Shown one piece after another: positions 45,723-57,943 of a stretch of 64,000 nucleotides of DNA. Position 1 is the stretch's first letter, and each line of letters opens with the position of its first letter. Location of the stretch: positions 9,505,001-9,569,000 of the forward strand of contig NC_134456.1 of NCBI RefSeq assembly GCF_047948215.1. Reading direction: 5' to 3'. The DNA is from Lycorma delicatula (Eukaryota; Arthropoda; Insecta; Hemiptera; Fulgoridae). Under the pieces are notes generated by a model. That model searched no databases. It was not told the origin of the DNA and saw nothing but the letters and a program-made list of their open reading frames with translations. The translations under genes and the position numbers were made by a program.

Positions 45723-45894
45723 AATTTTTATTTTTATTTTTTAACCTCGGGGACCACCGTTACGTATTCCTTCAGACGATTAGATGAAATGAAAATTTTT
45801 GTAGCGTGTGAGAATACCATGCCTAATCGGGATTCGAACCAGGAACCTCCGGATGAAAGGCCGAGACGCTACTACTCGCGCCACAGAGGCCGGC
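45723..45894 (-). repeat. SINE-1, best copy with target-site duplication
   Basis: Flanked by a perfect 10-bp duplication, AATGAAACTA (45713-45722 and 45895-45904). On the minus strand it starts GCCGGCCTCTG and has box A TGGCGCGAGTAGTAGCG (45867-45883) and box B GGTTCGAATCC (45830-45840). A short body and the tail CTGAAGGAATACGTAACGG, TGGTCCCCGAGGTTAAAA with a T-interrupted A tail follow. Length is 172 bp. It is a tRNA-derived, RNA polymerase III-type retroposon that needs a partner LINE for movement. Confidence 0.85.
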
Positions 45895-46724
45895 AATGAA
45901 ACTAGATTAACAAAACAAATATTTAACTTTTTCGAAAAAAGGAAAACCAAAATAAGCTGGTTGAAAGAAATCAAAAAAGTTCTAATCTTATTAAATATTT
46001 TAAAATTAATTTTCGACACAATCATTCGCAAAAATAAGTAGGTGAATCTAAATTTCCAGAGAAACGGATAAGGAAACACAAGTGGATGGACCGAACAAAG
46101 GAGATAAAAGTTGACGGAAAAAATTAAAGAATTCTTGAAAAGAATAGTAAGGATATGAACATGAATTTATCCGTAGGAGATCAATTCCGTTCTTAAATAA
46201 AGGAACCAAATTTTTCATTATTATTGACGTTTAAAGGAACCTACTATTTTAGCAATTTTTTTTTTTAAAATAAAATCTAAATTTTAGCTGTTTTTGTTTA
46301 AAAAGCTAGAATTTAGATTTTTTTTTGCATTTATGCGTAAAATCAGGAACGATTTATATATTTATTTTAACAATTACAGGCCAACAATCCAATTAAAGTT
46401 ATTTAGAAATATGAATTTTTTAGCGTACAGTAAAAAATCATGCCGATGGGGAATAAAACTCAACTTTTTAAACGAAAAGAAGAGACGCTACCATTCCTCC
46501 ACGGAGAGGATTTAACCTATTATCACTAAATTTTGAGTGATATGTTATATCTAATCTAGCGATTAACTGTATTATTTTTTTTACAAATTCACTAAGGAAA
46601 TTAAACTTAAATAAAATAAAATTCCCATAAAAAAAGTTAGTTCATTTTCCATTAACAAGTTTTAAACTAATTTATTTTATACTTCAATAACTTTCTTCTT
46701 TCTTCTACCTTTTTTTTTCCTATT

Positions 46725-46940
46725 TAGCCTCCGGTAACTACCGTTTAGATAATACTTCAGAGGATGACTGAGTTATACTTCAATAACTACAAATTTATAT
46801 CTAATTATAGCTATCTAACCGTCTTGTTTTTATAATGAGAAATACATTTTGTAACATGAGAAAAATTGATTTAACCGGATTTCAATCGCAGAACTTTCTG
46901 GATGAAAAACAAAGGCATTACACTCCATCACGGTGCTCTG
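46725..46940 (-). repeat. Decayed SINE-1-like copy
   Basis: A 3' tail-like piece (46725-46775, reverse complement of CTCTGAAGTATTATC and ACGGTAGTTACCGGAGGC) and a degenerate head (46868-46937, with GATTGAAATCC as box B) are separated by about 95 unrelated bases. A further scrap of a head lies at 46478-46512. Confidence 0.45.
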
Positions 46941-48185
46941 AAATTATAATTACCTTAAGAGATTACGGTAATTTTTTAACTAAAATAAAATCCAAGATTA
47001 ATATTTTATAACAAAATATTACAAGAAATTAACGTTTTATATTATTTTTGGCTGTTTGAATAAAAAATCCGATTTACTGATAATAAAAATTGAAAAACTA
47101 TTCCCTAATCGTGCTCATTAGAAAAAACAAATAAATAAATAACGAAGGCGAGCTTTATCCAACAGGCAATTAAAAACATCACCACTCATCAGAAAACAAA
47201 ATTACCTGGTTCATTTACAACAAGCGGACTCCTCACATCGCGTGACATTAGAGATACAATAGTTATACAGTAGGAAGTGGCGAAAGCAGGATTACAGATA
47301 CAACATTATTGCAAGTGAATATGGAAAGAAAGATATTATTGGTAAGAAAAAGGAGTGCGTAATTTTAAAACGATGGTATATCCATAAACTTCGGTTTAAA
47401 AAGAAACCTAAAACTCCTTGAGAAAACCAAAAATACATTTTGGTTTTGTGCGCCCATTCAGCCCACAATTCTTCAGCAGATTGGAGAATTTTTCTTGAAG
47501 ATAAGAGAAGCACCGATCACCAATTTTCTGTTAATGAGCATATATATATATATATATGCAAAAGAAAACCATTTCCAATCAGGAATTAAACAGCCATCCG
47601 AGAAATGTTTGCTATTTCTAATGCAACATAATAAAAAGAGTTTCTAAAGAAACAACTTCGTCCTTCTACAGAATTCTGTAGTTATAGACTATGAATCGGG
47701 TACCCAGAATTCTACTGTCGATGACGTAATTAAGAGTAAACTTTTGCATACCAATTTTTTTTCTGGAGGAAAAGATAACAAAAAGAAAGAGAAATACGTT
47801 TGTTTTGGCATGTACAAAATGGAAATGGGCATTTGGTGATGTAATAAAGCCATCTTGAAATATAAAGAGAGTTGACATTTCAATACAAGACATATGGAGG
47901 GAGGGATCAGTAGTCAGACGTCATGAGGAAAGAAAGAGTAGTGTTGAGCTTGGAAGATATCTTAGGTGGACAAAGGAAAGTAGTGACGGTGATAATTCAC
48001 AGTACAATCTTACTTGTAGTAGGACTAATAAAATTGGGTGAAAAAACATTCAGTCACAGATTGTAATTTGATGGACAATAATATTTGTTCCGTATGGTCT
48101 ATTAATTTAATTCTTTTTTTGTGTATGTGTATCTGTATTCGAACGGAAATTCTGTTAATCAAGAGGAAATGACACGATCCATTGC
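46941..48185. other. AT-rich spacer, no gene seen
   Basis: Holds a self-complementary (AT)n run at 47538-47559 (GCATAT...ATATGC). No domain recognised. The minus-strand open frames here are not accepted as genes. Confidence 0.45.
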
Positions 48186-48889
48186 ACAAGTACACATGCT
48201 TTAGCAAGACCGGCCAAAGATAAGATCTTGAGTTCAACTCCTGGTAAGGTTGTGCAAAACGTTATTGTAGTTCGGCCTCTGGGACAAAATGGAAACACAA
48301 ATAGCTTTTTTTTTAAGTTTTTGAAGTCGAATCCCTGTTAAATATGGAATTATTTTCACACTAATAAAAGGTTCAATTGTATATTCTCACGGTTAATATA
48401 TATACTTAAAAAGGCACTTATTTGTTAAGTAGATATATTTACAGATTGGACTGAAGATAAATAGGCTTTGAATGAGCAAAGAATTTTTAAAATAAAAACT
48501 ATACCGTAAAATTAGCTAAACGATTATATAATTTCATTATATAACCTTTAAACTTTAAAAGCATAATGTTAAATTGAATTACGTGCAATACAATATAACA
48601 ATATATGATAATATCAGCCTATATGTATGTATAATTCAATATATTTCAGTTAAATAACAATAAATCTAGGGAAAGGAGAAAAAATAGCTCGTTTTTTTAT
48701 ATAATGAGGTTCAAGGCGGTTTGTTGAATGTAGTATACTAATAATCTAGAACGAATTTAAAATTGCTCAAGTCGCGTCTTATTTACTTTTTGAATGACAT
48801 TTTAAGAATGTAATATCTAAACAATGAAAAATGCTAACAAGATTTAAATTATTTCATTTAAATCTGTCAACCAACCTCACAAAAAAATT

Positions 48890-49450
48890 ATATATCATAT
48901 ACACAGCCGAAAGTTTGTCTGTTTGTTCTCGCATCACTCGAGAACCAACCGACCGATTACTTTCATATTTGCAGAATACATTCGTGTTATTTGAGGAAAG
49001 ATTTTAATCATAAATCGGTTTCCCAGCCCACTTGCGGTTGACGTTGTTAGTTAAAGATATTAAAGAAAAGAAAATTAATCTTTTTTATTTCATTGTGATA
49101 TTTCTGTCAGCACGGCAACAGAAACAGGCTGCGAAATTTTCCTCATCAAAGATCTGTATACTTCAATTACTATAGTTAATACTAATCTATCTTATTTAAT
49201 TTACTATCTTTTTCAGATTTCTATAAAGCACGAATACTTCAAATTACTATTTATTAATATTATTGTCACAACCATGAAGGCAACGAACACTGGAGGGATC
49301 CAAAGGGCAGAGCCATCTGATTAGATGTTATTGGCAAGCGAAGCAAACTGTGGGGAGTCCAGGGGCCGGTCGGGCCTCGCTTTACTCGCCCTACCGGCTC
49401 GGGGACCTCTCAGGGGCCTCGGGAGGGCCCAGGGGGTCTAGATGGCAAAT
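48890..49450 (+). repeat. Dispersed repeat with GC-rich end block
   Basis: It begins with GCCGAAAGTTTGTCTGTTTG and GAGAACCAACCGACCGATTAC and runs through AT-rich sequence to a strongly GC-rich block at 49285-49440 with repeated GGGG/CCCC phrases (GGAGTCCAGGGGCCGG, CCCAGGGGGTCTAGATGG). The last phrase resembles the inner arm of the fold-back at 43328-43344. It is probably a non-autonomous DNA or rolling-circle element. The open frame at 49350-49535 reflects base composition only. Confidence 0.45.
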
Positions 49451-50296
49451 CTACGACCGGCTATGTGTGTGTATATGTGTGATTCATGGAGGAAGTAGAA
49501 AGTACTTAAGAGATTTGCCCCGACCAATACTTTAATACTCCAGGGAAAATAATTAAGTTAAAATTTTTCAAGCATAATAAATATTCTACAAATTTATACT
49601 TAATTTAAACTTTAGGTTGTTATATTTTTAATTTTTAATACAACATAACTTTAAAAAACTAATTGGTTATTCATCTGTTCCTAGAAACCCTTTTAGCGGA
49701 GGTCTATTGTCCTGTTAAATCAGAAGTACTAAAACAGATGTTATACTCGAAATCCATATTTTTTACTTTCGTAAATAATGAAGAAATTGTATACACCTAG
49801 AATAGTTTTTCTTTCAGACTTTCAAGTTTTTAAAATGTTTCCTTTCAGTTTTAACAATATGATAATTCATAAATATATACATGAAATTTGTTTATACATA
49901 GAGCAGAACAAACCACTTAGGCTTATTATTAAAAAAGATTTTTATAAACTGTTGTAATAAAATTCAGTTTGTTTTGTTAAACATGTAGTAAATATACTAC
50001 AGTATAATACAGTAATGTATAATATAGTATAGTAACTAATTAACACACGAGTATTTCCTGCGTTTCACTTTTTATGTTTCCTTTTTATATAAATTTATAC
50101 TAAATACGTTTCCTACGTTTATTGCAAACAATGGTTATATGTATATATTAATTATACTATATCATATATTAATATACATACCTAATATGTTCAGTACTGC
50201 TATTTATTTTTTTACTTCTTACATTTTAATAGACATTTTTGCACTACTATAAGCGTAATAACTATGTTAACTAAACACCTGAAATTTATCAGGCTG
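49451..50296. other. AT-rich spacer, no gene seen
   Basis: Nothing recognisable. Confidence 0.5.
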
Positions 50297-50308
50297 TTAA
50301 AAAAGCCT

Positions 50309-50597
50309 TCCTTTGTTTAGCCTCCGGGAATTACCGTTCAGATATAACTTCAGAGGATGAATGAGGATGATATGTATTGTGTGTAAATGAAGTGTAGCCT
50401 TATACAGTCTCAGTTCGACCATTCCTGAGATGTGCGGTTAATTGAGACCCAACCACCAAAGAACACCGGTATCCACGATCTAGTATTCAAATCCGCATAA
50501 AAATAACTGCCTTTACTAGGACTTGAACACTAGGACTCTCGACTTCCAAATCAGCTGATTTGGGAAGACGCGTTCATCGCTAGACCAACCCGGTGGA
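50309..50597 (-). repeat. SINE-2, full-length copy with target-site duplication
   Basis: Flanked by TT-A6-GCCT (50297-50308) and TT-A7-GCCT (50598-50610). On the minus strand it begins CACCGGGTTGGTCTAGCGATG (box A at about 50572-50588). A palindrome centred on CAGCTG follows at 50543-50567, then box B GTTCAAGTCC (50519-50528). The body of about 150 bases has GATCGTGGATACCGGTGTTC. The tail is CTCTGAAGTTATATC, ACGGTAATTCCCGGAGGCTAAAC. Length is about 289 bp. It is a tRNA-derived SINE. Confidence 0.88.
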
Positions 50598-50610
50598 TTA
50601 AAAAAAGCCT

Positions 50611-51118
50611 AGAAAGAATAATGTGATTTATTGATCAATGAAACCTCATTGACACTTTTTTTACTTCGTCAGTTCTGTATTTTCAAAATAATTACAAGAC
50701 GCCTATTTTTCATTTTTATGAAATTTTACACTACGGTTCCTTATTATTAATCAAAACAAGATTTATGTAACGAATTTTCATAAAATTTTTTTTTGAAAAG
50801 AAGGAGTAACGTAGAGTTATAGGTAGTGAGGAAGTATTCGTAGCAAAGCTACGGCGCTGTTTTTGCTATCTGAACACGTAGGCTTCCTTCCATTTCGATG
50901 GGATCATCAATCTCATCACATCACCCAACGTTTCCAGTCTTTTTCCAAGGACTACGCGTTAGATACTTTAATATTTTATATTTCAATCTGTATTTAACCT
51001 TAACCGTTTATTTCTGAGATCGTTCTCGAAATATTATATAAAAAAGTCGTACATTTCAATATAAATTTTATTTTGGTTAAAAATGATATTATTTTTTTAC
51101 TTCTCTTCTGGGAAAACT

Positions 51119-51157
<39 letters not shown>

Positions 51158-52249
51158 GGGTCGGTAATTGAAGTATTTCCTCGAAAGTTACCAGTAATTG
51201 ATGTCTGGTGTCCTTGGAAACAGTAATATTTTATTTCTTTTGCCACCAATAAAATCTCTTTTACAATGATTTAAGATTAAAATTCCGTTTATTTTATTTG
51301 TATAATTCATTTTCGATGTAAACCTCCGTGTCTTTTTAATTTAATACAAAAAGATTGATATCTGCTCAATCTATACGTAGATATATTAAAAATAAAAATA
51401 ACTTTCTGTTTATATTAATGACAATCTTTATGAACGGTTTATAGATAATTTGTAGGTTTTTAGCATTCCATCTTCCCACATTTAAGATTATATGGTCAAT
51501 TAGTCTAAGATTAACGTTTTGATGGCCTTTGTGTACTGTTTTAGATGGAATTATTTATTTCATTTCATGATTTTCTATATATTCCTTTCTCAATGCCCAC
51601 CTCTTTTGTCCTTTATCCTTTTTTCCCTCGATAATATTCTATGTTCTTTGGCTGAATATTTACTGGATCTATACTAAAATTTTAAGGACCTAAATAAAAA
51701 TTTTTAAATTACTATTTTTATTTATTATCCATCCTTATGTTAGTTCAAATATAATTTTTTTTTGCTGAATTTGTTTATTTACAATCAGCAACTATGCTGA
51801 AGCTATAAGGAAGTTGTATGACAGACTATCAGTTGAAAGAGGATCGTCCAACGATAATCCTCGACGAGTACAAAAAAACAATTAATATGAATAAATACAA
51901 GATAAATACTATGAGTAAATATTAGTAACTATGAAATAACATAATATTTGATAGCGCCTTTGAATATAGTTAAATGCTTTCACACCGTAATCAAGTCTTG
52001 TACGTAAATAAAACAAAATAAATGAAACCTTAACTTTGAAACAACCATAGATAAGTAACAAACGTGAGCATTCATAAATTTGAATAATCGAAAATAAAAC
52101 AAAAATAATTATAAGAGGTGTTATCGCCAACAAACCGAACCATCATAACCAGATCAAGCAAGTAGAGTCTTCACCCTCCTAACGTCTTTACTGTTGTCTA
52201 GTAAATTCAAAGCTAAATTATTAACATGCTTCTCCAACCTGGACACATA
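50611..52249. other. AT-rich spacer with (TA)n
   Basis: A (TA)16 run lies at 51123-51154. No domain is recognised up to the jockey remnant, although the last 100 bases may be its decayed upstream part. Confidence 0.5.
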
Positions 52250-52985
52250 TCTCGATCTACACTGATGACTTACCTAATCCAGACAGCGTCACAATTGCGT
52301 TATATGAAGATGACACGACAATGTTAGAGGTTGTCGATAGTCCGAATATAGTCTCAGAGAAATTACAATCTGCACTGGATACCATCAACGTTTGGCTGCG
52401 TATCCAGCCAAATGAATAAAAGTAAATCCGATAAAGTCCAGCCACGTAACGTTCACGATGAGAAGAGAAGATTACCCTGAAGTTCATTTAAACGGTATCA
52501 GAATACCTAATGAAGTAAGGTAAGGTTCCTGGGCTTTTACCTTGAACGCCATTTAACTTACAAAGTTCATGTTAGGAAGAAAAGGAAGTTGCTTGACATT
52601 AATTTTAAAAAGATGTGCTGGATATTGGGTAAGGGATCACAACTTTCTTTATACAACAAGATTCTGCTTTACAAGGCTTTCTTGAAGGCGGTACGGACTT
52701 ACTGAATCGAACTCTGGGGCAAAACCGGTAACAGAAATTTTGAGATCATTCAACAGTTCCAGAACAAAATACTATGGAACTATAACAAAAGTGTCGTTGT
52801 TCGCGAGGAATACTGAAATCCAACTTTACATAGCCATTTCATACGTTCCAGAAGAATTTGAAGGCCTAGATTCGAGATAAGTTTCCAGATTGGAGAATCA
52901 TGATCATCTTCCTCTGAATTGACTAGACAACAGTGAGGACGTTAGGAGGCTGAAAGATTCCATGTACTTGATCTCGTTAATGGAC
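52250..52985 (+). pseudogene. Jockey-clade LINE reverse transcriptase C-terminal half
   Basis: Across three plus-strand frames: IYTDDLPNPDSVTIALYEDD (catalytic Y-x-D-D at 52303-52314 with Glu where jockey elements have Ala), LQSALDTINVWLR, FYLERHLTYKVHVRKKRKLL, KMCWILGKGSQLSLYNKILL, KAVRTY-stop-IELWGK, FEIIQQFQNKILW, and finally LDNSEDVRRLKDS. This order (L-LD-RLTW-H, W-LLGR-S-L-N-LLIYK, Y-IQLWG, QNK-LR) is that of jockey-type elements. Several stops (after NVWLR; at 52705) and frameshifts show decay. No 3' tail was identified, and homology fades after 52985. Confidence 0.85.
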
Positions 52986-53750
52986 CGTTATGATCAGGTG
53001 TGTAGGCGATAACACTTACAGTTATTTATTTTATTTTCGATTATTAAAATTTATGGATGCTCATGTTTATTATGGTGGTTTTAAAGTTAATAACAAAATA
53101 AAAATTCAGTCTTAAAATATATTTTAAAATAATACTATTAAATTTACGATATACTATTGAATTAACCCGTTGTAATAATGTTTTTGTTTATTTATAAATC
53201 AAGAACAAATCGTAAAATCGAAATAAAGAATTTATTTATTTAAGTTTTATTAAAATTTAAAGATATAAAAATTTTATTCCTAGCAGTGCATAGACAATAC
53301 ATAAAATTTATATTTCAAAGTTATTTATGGAATATATATTTTCATGTAACAAAACAAAAAAATTTACGCGTTAGAAATATAAAAATATTATTTTTAAAGT
53401 TTAGATATTCTACTTTACATCCTGTTTCAATGCGATGAATAAGCATTAAAGAATTATAAAACAGTAAACTTGTGTGGTATTTTCCATTCATGAATTTTAA
53501 ATTAGGAATGATTTCACTTGTTGTGATTTGAAAATAAATACGTTTAACTGGTGGTATAGAATAAACAAAGAAATAATAAAAAATTATAATTTAGTTCACA
53601 AGAGTTTGAATAATACTATTGCATTTTTATTTTACACGAATTTATTAATGTACACTTAAGGATTATTTTCTACTCTTATCGTTAAAAAATTAAACAATCA
53701 ACAAGAAAGAATTGTAAAAAAAGCAAATATCGCATGTATAAAAAAAGGAA
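52986..53750. other. AT-rich spacer, no gene seen
   Basis: Nothing recognisable. Confidence 0.5.
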
Positions 53751-53754
53751 GACC

Positions 53755-53990
53755 CGATTTCTCCGGTGCATGAAATTCAGCGAATGAAATTTGCACAGTT
53801 TAAGTGCGCTTCCTAGTGTTTCAAATACTGGCCGCCAGATTGCAATACTAACGCTCAAACGTACGCTAACGTCAGTCATAAACAACATGGCGTCTACGCA
53901 AGTCGATTTATGTTCTACAATTTAGAAAGAGTCCGTAATATGGCATTACATTTTGGATAAAATTAAAAAAAGAAAAGGGGTTGTTTTTGG
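53755..53990 (+). pseudogene. Possible transposon 5' end and start codon region
   Basis: A GC-richer leader (53755-53885) ends in an ATG at 53888 giving MASTQVDLCSTI, stop, then KESVIWHYILDKIKKRKG in the same frame. The layout (leader, MAS start, helix-like basic segment) resembles the start of an insect DNA transposon gene, but no family can be named. It could equally be unrelated sequence. Confidence 0.2.
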
Positions 53991-54059
53991 CATTTTAAAT
54001 TTTATATAGTATTTATAGAAAATTGAACTTTAGTACGATAAAATTACTTATTAAATTGT

Positions 54060-54460
54060 TTAAAATCTAAAGTTTTAAATCAATCGGATTTACGGGTTTC
54101 AGAGTAATACAACATTATTTGAAACAGTTTTTGCCTCATATTTCGAAAATTCCTAAACCAGTAAAAGTTGAAATATAATATAAATATCTGAATATAATAT
54201 ATCCCAATTTCGGCTTGTTTTTTTTTACCTATTGCACAAGGAAGCGGTTACGGTATATATAATATTTTTTTTTTTTTAGTAAACTGTAATTTCTTTTAGT
54301 CGAGTTGAATAAAATTTCACCAAATCGGGATAACATGTTGAAATAAATAACTACTTCGAACTCTTAGGACTAAAAAACAAGGTGGCTGAACGGGACCAGT
54401 ACTTAAAATATCAATTTATTCTAACTTTAATTTTCAAGATTGAAAATCCAATTTTATATA
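54060..54460 (+). repeat. Dispersed repeat family A, copy 3
   Basis: It carries ATATCCCAATTTCGGCTTG, a CCTATTGCACAAGGAAGCGG middle, CCAAATCGGGATAACATG, TTGAAATAAATAACTACTTC, GGACCAGTACTTAAAATATC and ATTTTCAAGATTGAAAAT. The order matches 5095-5480 and the inverted 34625-34990. Confidence 0.65.
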
Positions 54461-54512
54461 CTTTGCCTGTTTCTTCTTTTACTTTATTTTTAGGTCAAAC
54501 ATTTTATAGCTA

Positions 54513-54597
54513 TGAAATGCACATATTCTGACCCGAATTCGAGCTTAAAATCTTCCAGATGAAAGGCAGAGAGCTACCACGCCGCCACGGCCCACCA
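54513..54597 (-). repeat. SINE-1 head, tail missing
   Basis: The minus strand gives GGGCCGTGGCGGCGTGGTAG (box A), CTTTCATCTGGAAG and a box B-like GCTCGAATTCGG. The 3' tail is not found, and homology stops near 54513. Confidence 0.6.
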
Positions 54598-54599
54598 AC

Positions 54600-56139
54600 C
54601 TCTACATGTATTATATTTATTGTCGTTTACATTTATTTCTGTTCGATATCGTTTGAAGCTGTTTTGTAATATCAACATTAAAATATTATTTTAAATAAAA
54701 AAAAAAAAAGAGAAAAATTGCAATATTAAGAACAACCAGCGCCCTGACCCCATCGGGGAAGAGACACCTGTCTTGATAATTTATATTATAAACTTTACAA
54801 AAAAGAGCAATTTTTCAGCTGGGCTTCCACTCGCCCCTAAATTCTGCTGTCTTCTTTCATAAAATGTTAACAAGAGGCAAACACCATAAAAGAGATGTGT
54901 TCTGTTTTAATGTATTTCGCTATTTCAATTTATATATTCTTTTTCCTAGAACTATTATTTTTCTTAAAAAGAGATTTAATAGTAAAATGAAAGTCTTATA
55001 ATTTTATTAATTAACAAAAACTATTAAAACTTTCTGATGAACTATTCGTAATTAAAGAGTGGTAAGCAAAAACACGTGCCGCAAGAAGCTTACCCCCAAA
55101 TTTATTTAAAATTACGCTAATTACTTTATTTATATTTTGTATTTATAATTTATTGTAATTAAATTATATATTTTTTTATACATAAATATCAATACGAGAC
55201 AATTAACATGTAAATGTTTAATTATTGTTACAAATATCACGAATAATGTGAGTACCTGAAGATGAATTTAATTCCAAAAGCGCTAGAATGCGTCAAATTC
55301 ATTTTTTGGTAAGCGGGTTTTTTTAATACGACTATAATTATATATTTACACCAGGGGCTATGATTAACAAAATTATAGTAAATATTAGTAGTTCTAGCTT
55401 ATAGTATAACAAATTGTGATTATTTTACTTAAAATATATTATCTTAACTAATAAAAACTCAATTTATATTTTGAAATAGCACTTTGTTTGAACTTAACAA
55501 AGAAAGCTATAAAAAAAGCCTTAAATGTTATACCGTTGAAAAATTATAACTAATGCAACGGGAAATCTCTTCGTGGAGCCAAAGTATTAATTTTTTAACC
55601 ACAAACTCATCGGTTGAATCTCTTATTAAAATCTGTACCTGTTTGATTGTTTTATTCCACTATAGCCGTATCAAGTTTAAGTGAAAATATTTTAATCGGT
55701 GGGGTTTAATTAATAATATTATTATAGTAATTATTTTTCTGATTAAGGAAGAACAGGACCACTTTTACCGGACTATTACACGGTGAAATAGACAGGGAAA
55801 ATAATACTCCAAATTATCATGAAACTATGGAAATCATAAATCTGGAAAAATGGTCGATAAAAAGAATCATTTGTCTTCATTCTCGTACCGCATAAATCCA
55901 GGGATGTATATCTTAAATCCAGGGTGAAACTTAAATCTAGCCTACTCAGTGACTGAAGCAAAATCATTTTTTAAGTATGTATCTGAAAAAATAACGCGAA
56001 AACTTCGATGAATACCGCACGGTTTTATAATTTCGGGTAAAGATACATCGATCCCCAAATAATTATTATTAGCAACACTTAACTAACTGGATAATATTAA
56101 ATCATATCATTTGTGAGACGTTGAACGTATTGTTTTTGT
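54600..56139. other. AT-rich spacer, no gene seen
   Basis: Nothing recognisable. Short open frames are composition artefacts. Confidence 0.5.
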
Positions 56140-56800
56140 AGTTTCTTTGTTGGTGAAGACAAGATGTCGGGCTAAACTATCTTTCTCCGGAAGAAACAGT
56201 TCCGTACATGTCGACAGGAAGAACGGAATGGGACAAGGTAGTACACCTAGCTACTAGAATCCTGAAAACTAAAGCGAAAGAAGCTAGAGAATTGGATAGA
56301 GCCTGATTCAGTACCCAGATCAGTAAGAGTACTGAAGTTCAACAGCAAGGAATCAGAGTTCCATACACAAGACGTGAAACTCAGGCGAAGAAAGCGACTT
56401 AAAGGTGAATTTATTATCTCTCTACTAATCGCAGAACCTGGACCAATGTCTCTTGCTGCAGTGTCTTTCGTTTATCGGGCCGGTCATTATTTATTTGGTG
56501 GCGATTACAGATTTTTGTGTTTTATTTATGGACGGGCTTGTTGTTTGCGTTCTATTTTTTTAGACCGATGAGAAATAATTGACTTGGGCTGATCGTGGGA
56601 GACTAGAAACATATAAGCTTCGTATTCCCGGCGTGATTTTCTTCAGTTCGTCTCCTGAAGTCCTTTTGGTGTTAGCGCCTTTCGGCCTAACAGGAATACA
56701 CCTTCCGGGGGTCCTGGTGTTTGGAGGAAGCAATGGGCTCCTCTCCCGGAGGGAGTCGAATGTACTGGTTGGGGCCTTCAACCTTTAAACATGTGTATTC
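56140..56800 (+). mobile_element. Probable LINE 3' end (ORF scrap and GC-rich 3' UTR)
   Basis: A plus-strand frame at about 56211-56308 reads STGRTEWDKVVHLATRILKT, KAKEARELDRA, stop. It is similar in style to the last helix of R1/I-type ORF2 proteins (W-x-x-V then basic-acidic helix). It is followed by about 500 bases of higher-GC noncoding DNA with CCGGGGG/CCCGGAGG phrases and a short A run at about 56803. The lineage cannot be named. The open frame 56374-56571 probably lies in the untranslated region. Confidence 0.4.
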
Positions 56801-57279
56801 ATAAAAAAAATTACATACGATTGAAATATATACTTAAGTGTTGGTATTTCATCAGTGACTTTGAAAAGAGAAATCCAAATAAGTAAAAATATTTTTTTAA
56901 ATTTATCTTTAATAAACTTACTTTAAATATTTATTTAATTACATTATAAAACTTCTTCACGACTTTATCTATTTTAATATTAAAACAACGTTAAAGTCAA
57001 GGATGTTAATATCATATAAAGTTTATAACTAGTTATTTTTTAGGACAATATTTATAAAAATAAAAGAATTTTATAAAATGTATAATGGAAATGGTAAACA
57101 TAAAATTTTATTGCATAATGTTTTGAAGATCAAACATGCAAGTATTTTATCTGCAGCCTATAGTATGTTCTAAATATTATAGAACTTGAAACATTATATT
57201 ATATTTTGAAATAATTTTAAATAAGTTGTTACATAAAAAAGAGTAATATTTTTTTTTTTTAAACCTGATTAAATATCCT

Positions 57280-57900
57280 GGCTATAGCTGTAAAGCTGCA
57301 ATAGCATAGCTATAAAGGGAAAGTATACTTAATCGACCTAAATCTTGGGTACCTTTTTGTTTTTTACAAATTATGTCGTTTCAATTCCTCTAAAAAAAAT
57401 CCAACTTGTAACTAGAAATAATGTAGATGATGTGAAAAATGTTCACACAAAAGTTGTTTTCATAGCATCCGAGTTAAAAGTTAACAAAAAAAATTTTGTT
57501 TAAATTCTTTATAATTATTGATATTGTTGATATTTATCTGTTTTTCAATTTGCGGCTGTAATTAAAAATGTTATATGAGGTAACTGCAGAGAAAAAAAGG
57601 TCAAACGGGTCTAAAGACTTGATTTCTTTAGCAATTATGGTTTAAATTCAGTACGATAAAGAAATTTGATCAAAGGAGTTAATTGGGGCCTAAAATGTTT
57701 AACTAATTTATATTTTTTTCAGTTATAATTTGAATATAGCATACTTTTTAATGCAGTAGTCATTTAATCAAGCAAGTCGACTAGCACCCAAACCTTTTCA
57801 TTGAAGATTTTTATCTTTTTGGCAATTGTGGCTCAAATCTGCTTCGTGTACCCGGTCAGCTAAACCTATAAAGATACTATTTTCTTTATTATTAATAATA
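57280..57900 (+). repeat. Dispersed repeat related to 5590-5860
   Basis: The second half (57530-57900) follows the 5590-5860 block in order. The first half (57280-57530), beginning CTGGCTATAGCTGTAAAGC, has no partner here. It is noncoding. Confidence 0.5.
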
Positions 57901-57943
57901 TTAATGATCGTATCGATTAATAACTTATATTTAAGTTATTATA

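Noticed and set aside
45820..45894. Functional tRNA gene
   Set aside because: Boxes A and B are good, but the acceptor stem does not pair, and a 10-bp duplication with a 3' tail shows it is a SINE head.
49350..49535. 61-residue glycine/serine-rich frame
   Set aside because: It reflects the GC-rich block of a dispersed repeat, with no recognisable domain.
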